The notes beneath the pieces are model-generated. The model ran no database searches, was not told where the DNA came from, and saw only the letters and a program-made list of their open reading frames with translations. DNA of 64,000 nucleotides from Mesorhizobium atlanticum (GTDB taxonomy: Bacteria; Pseudomonadota; Alphaproteobacteria; Rhizobiales; Rhizobiaceae): positions 1-64,000 of the forward strand of contig NZ_QMBQ01000003.1 in assembly GCF_003289965.1 (NCBI RefSeq), in the 5' to 3' direction. The position numbers and the translations under genes are program-made. This document shows, in pieces, positions 63,493 to 64,000 of this stretch (its first letter is position 1; every line of letters begins with the position of its first letter).

Positions 63493-64000
63493 TCAGGGAT
63501 AGCGCACCGCGCTCGACCAGGCCGGGTCCTCATGCCTTTTCCAATAGAGCGCCATCAGCCGCTCGGTGATCGGGCCGACCTTGCCGTCGGCGACAGGCGC
63601 GCCGTCGATCGTCGTGACCGGCATGACGCCGCCGGCGGTCGAGGTGATGAAGACCTCGTCCGCTGCCTTCAGCGCGGTCACGCCGACATCGGTCGCGACC
63701 GCAGAAAGGCCGGCCTCGGCACATAGGTCGAACACCGTGCGGCGCGTGATCCCGGGCAGCACGCCGACGGCAGGCGTCGATAATTTGTCGTCCTTGACGC
63801 AGAAGACGTTGAAGCCCGGACCTTCGGCGACATTGCCGTTGAAGTCGAGGATCAGCGCGGTGTCGGCGCCACGGTCATAGGCATCGTAGAGGCCGCGGAC
63901 GAGATCGAGCCAGTGGTAGTTCTTGATCGAGGGATCGATCGAAGCCGGCGGGATGCGCACCTTGTCGCTGATCGCGACATGCAGGCCGCGCCGCAGCTGT
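63493..64000 (-). CDS. Class IV aminotransferase (D-amino acid/branched-chain type), partial
   Basis: C-terminal 168 residues of a fold-type IV PLP aminotransferase; the start lies beyond the right edge, since the frame stays open to position 64000 and reads into conserved sequence (RRGLHVAISDKVRIPP). Features are SIDPSIKNYHWLDLVRGLYDAYDRGADTALILDFNGNVAEGPGFNVF, which includes the family's glutamate for the PLP nitrogen, and EVFITSTAGGVMPVTTIDG. The catalytic lysine would be at KNYHW. The family covers branched-chain, D-alanine and aminodeoxychorismate enzymes; I cannot choose from this part. Confidence 0.85.
   Translation of the reverse strand, partial: QLRRGLHVAISDKVRIPPASIDPSIKNYHWLDLVRGLYDAYDRGADTALILDFNGNVAEGPGFNVFCVKDDKLSTPAVGVLPGITRRTVFDLCAEAGLSAVATDVGVTALKAADEVFITSTAGGVMPVTTIDGAPVADGKVGPITERLMALYWKRHEDPAWSSAVRYP

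Overview
This 64 kb window is dense, GC-rich bacterial chromosome that reads as a Rhizobiales alphaproteobacterium, most likely Mesorhizobium or a close relative. The evidence is the many periplasmic-binding-protein transporters, RutR-type regulators, an uninterrupted MttB-like methyltransferase, and several families of intergenic palindromes of the rhizobial RIME/REP kind. I see no rRNA, tRNA, CRISPR array, transposase or prophage. The species assignment is inference from gene content and repeats, not from a marker gene.

Layout. 0.1-8 kb (minus strand): penicillin-binding protein 1C and a giant alpha-2-macroglobulin, the usual periplasmic defence pair. 8-16 kb (plus): TamA and a very long TamB, which assemble outer-membrane proteins. 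16-28 kb: a dipeptide-type ABC transporter (binding protein, two permeases, a fused double ATPase), a lysozyme-like lipoprotein on the other strand, then an MttB-family methyltransferase and a dimethylglycine-dehydrogenase-like flavoenzyme. Together these suggest uptake and demethylation of an unknown N-methylated compound. 28-31 kb: a frameshifted DoxX gene, a small exported protein, a two-domain VOC protein and a ChaC-like cyclotransferase.

30.9-49.1 kb is the centre of interest: a reductive pyrimidine catabolism region. PreT/PreA would reduce uracil or thymine, a dihydropyrimidinase opens the ring, an M20-type amidohydrolase releases beta-alanine, and a beta-alanine:pyruvate aminotransferase removes the amino group. 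Two RutR-type TetR regulators sit among these genes, and RutR-like palindromes (consensus yTGaCCAnnyGGTCAr) lie upstream of preT, of the aminotransferase and of the amidohydrolase. A four-gene NMT1/THI5-type ABC transporter follows and may import a pyrimidine. A block at 33.9-38 kb interrupts the pathway (Rrf2 regulator, AhpD-like protein, DoxX, two short-chain dehydrogenases, an XRE-type regulator).

49-64 kb carries independent metabolic genes: an Lrp regulator divergent from a methionine-gamma-lyase-like enzyme, a CHRD protein, a thiamine-diphosphate enzyme coupled to a CoA transferase, a lysophospholipase-like hydrolase, ribonuclease T2, EttA, trans-aconitate methyltransferase, a FabH-like synthase, an isoprenylcysteine-methyltransferase-like membrane protein, a MOSC protein, a short-chain dehydrogenase and a class IV aminotransferase cut by the right edge. 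Intergenic palindromes are unusually abundant; the largest, a nested structure of about 350 bp, separates the ATPase from the permeases of the NMT1-type transporter.
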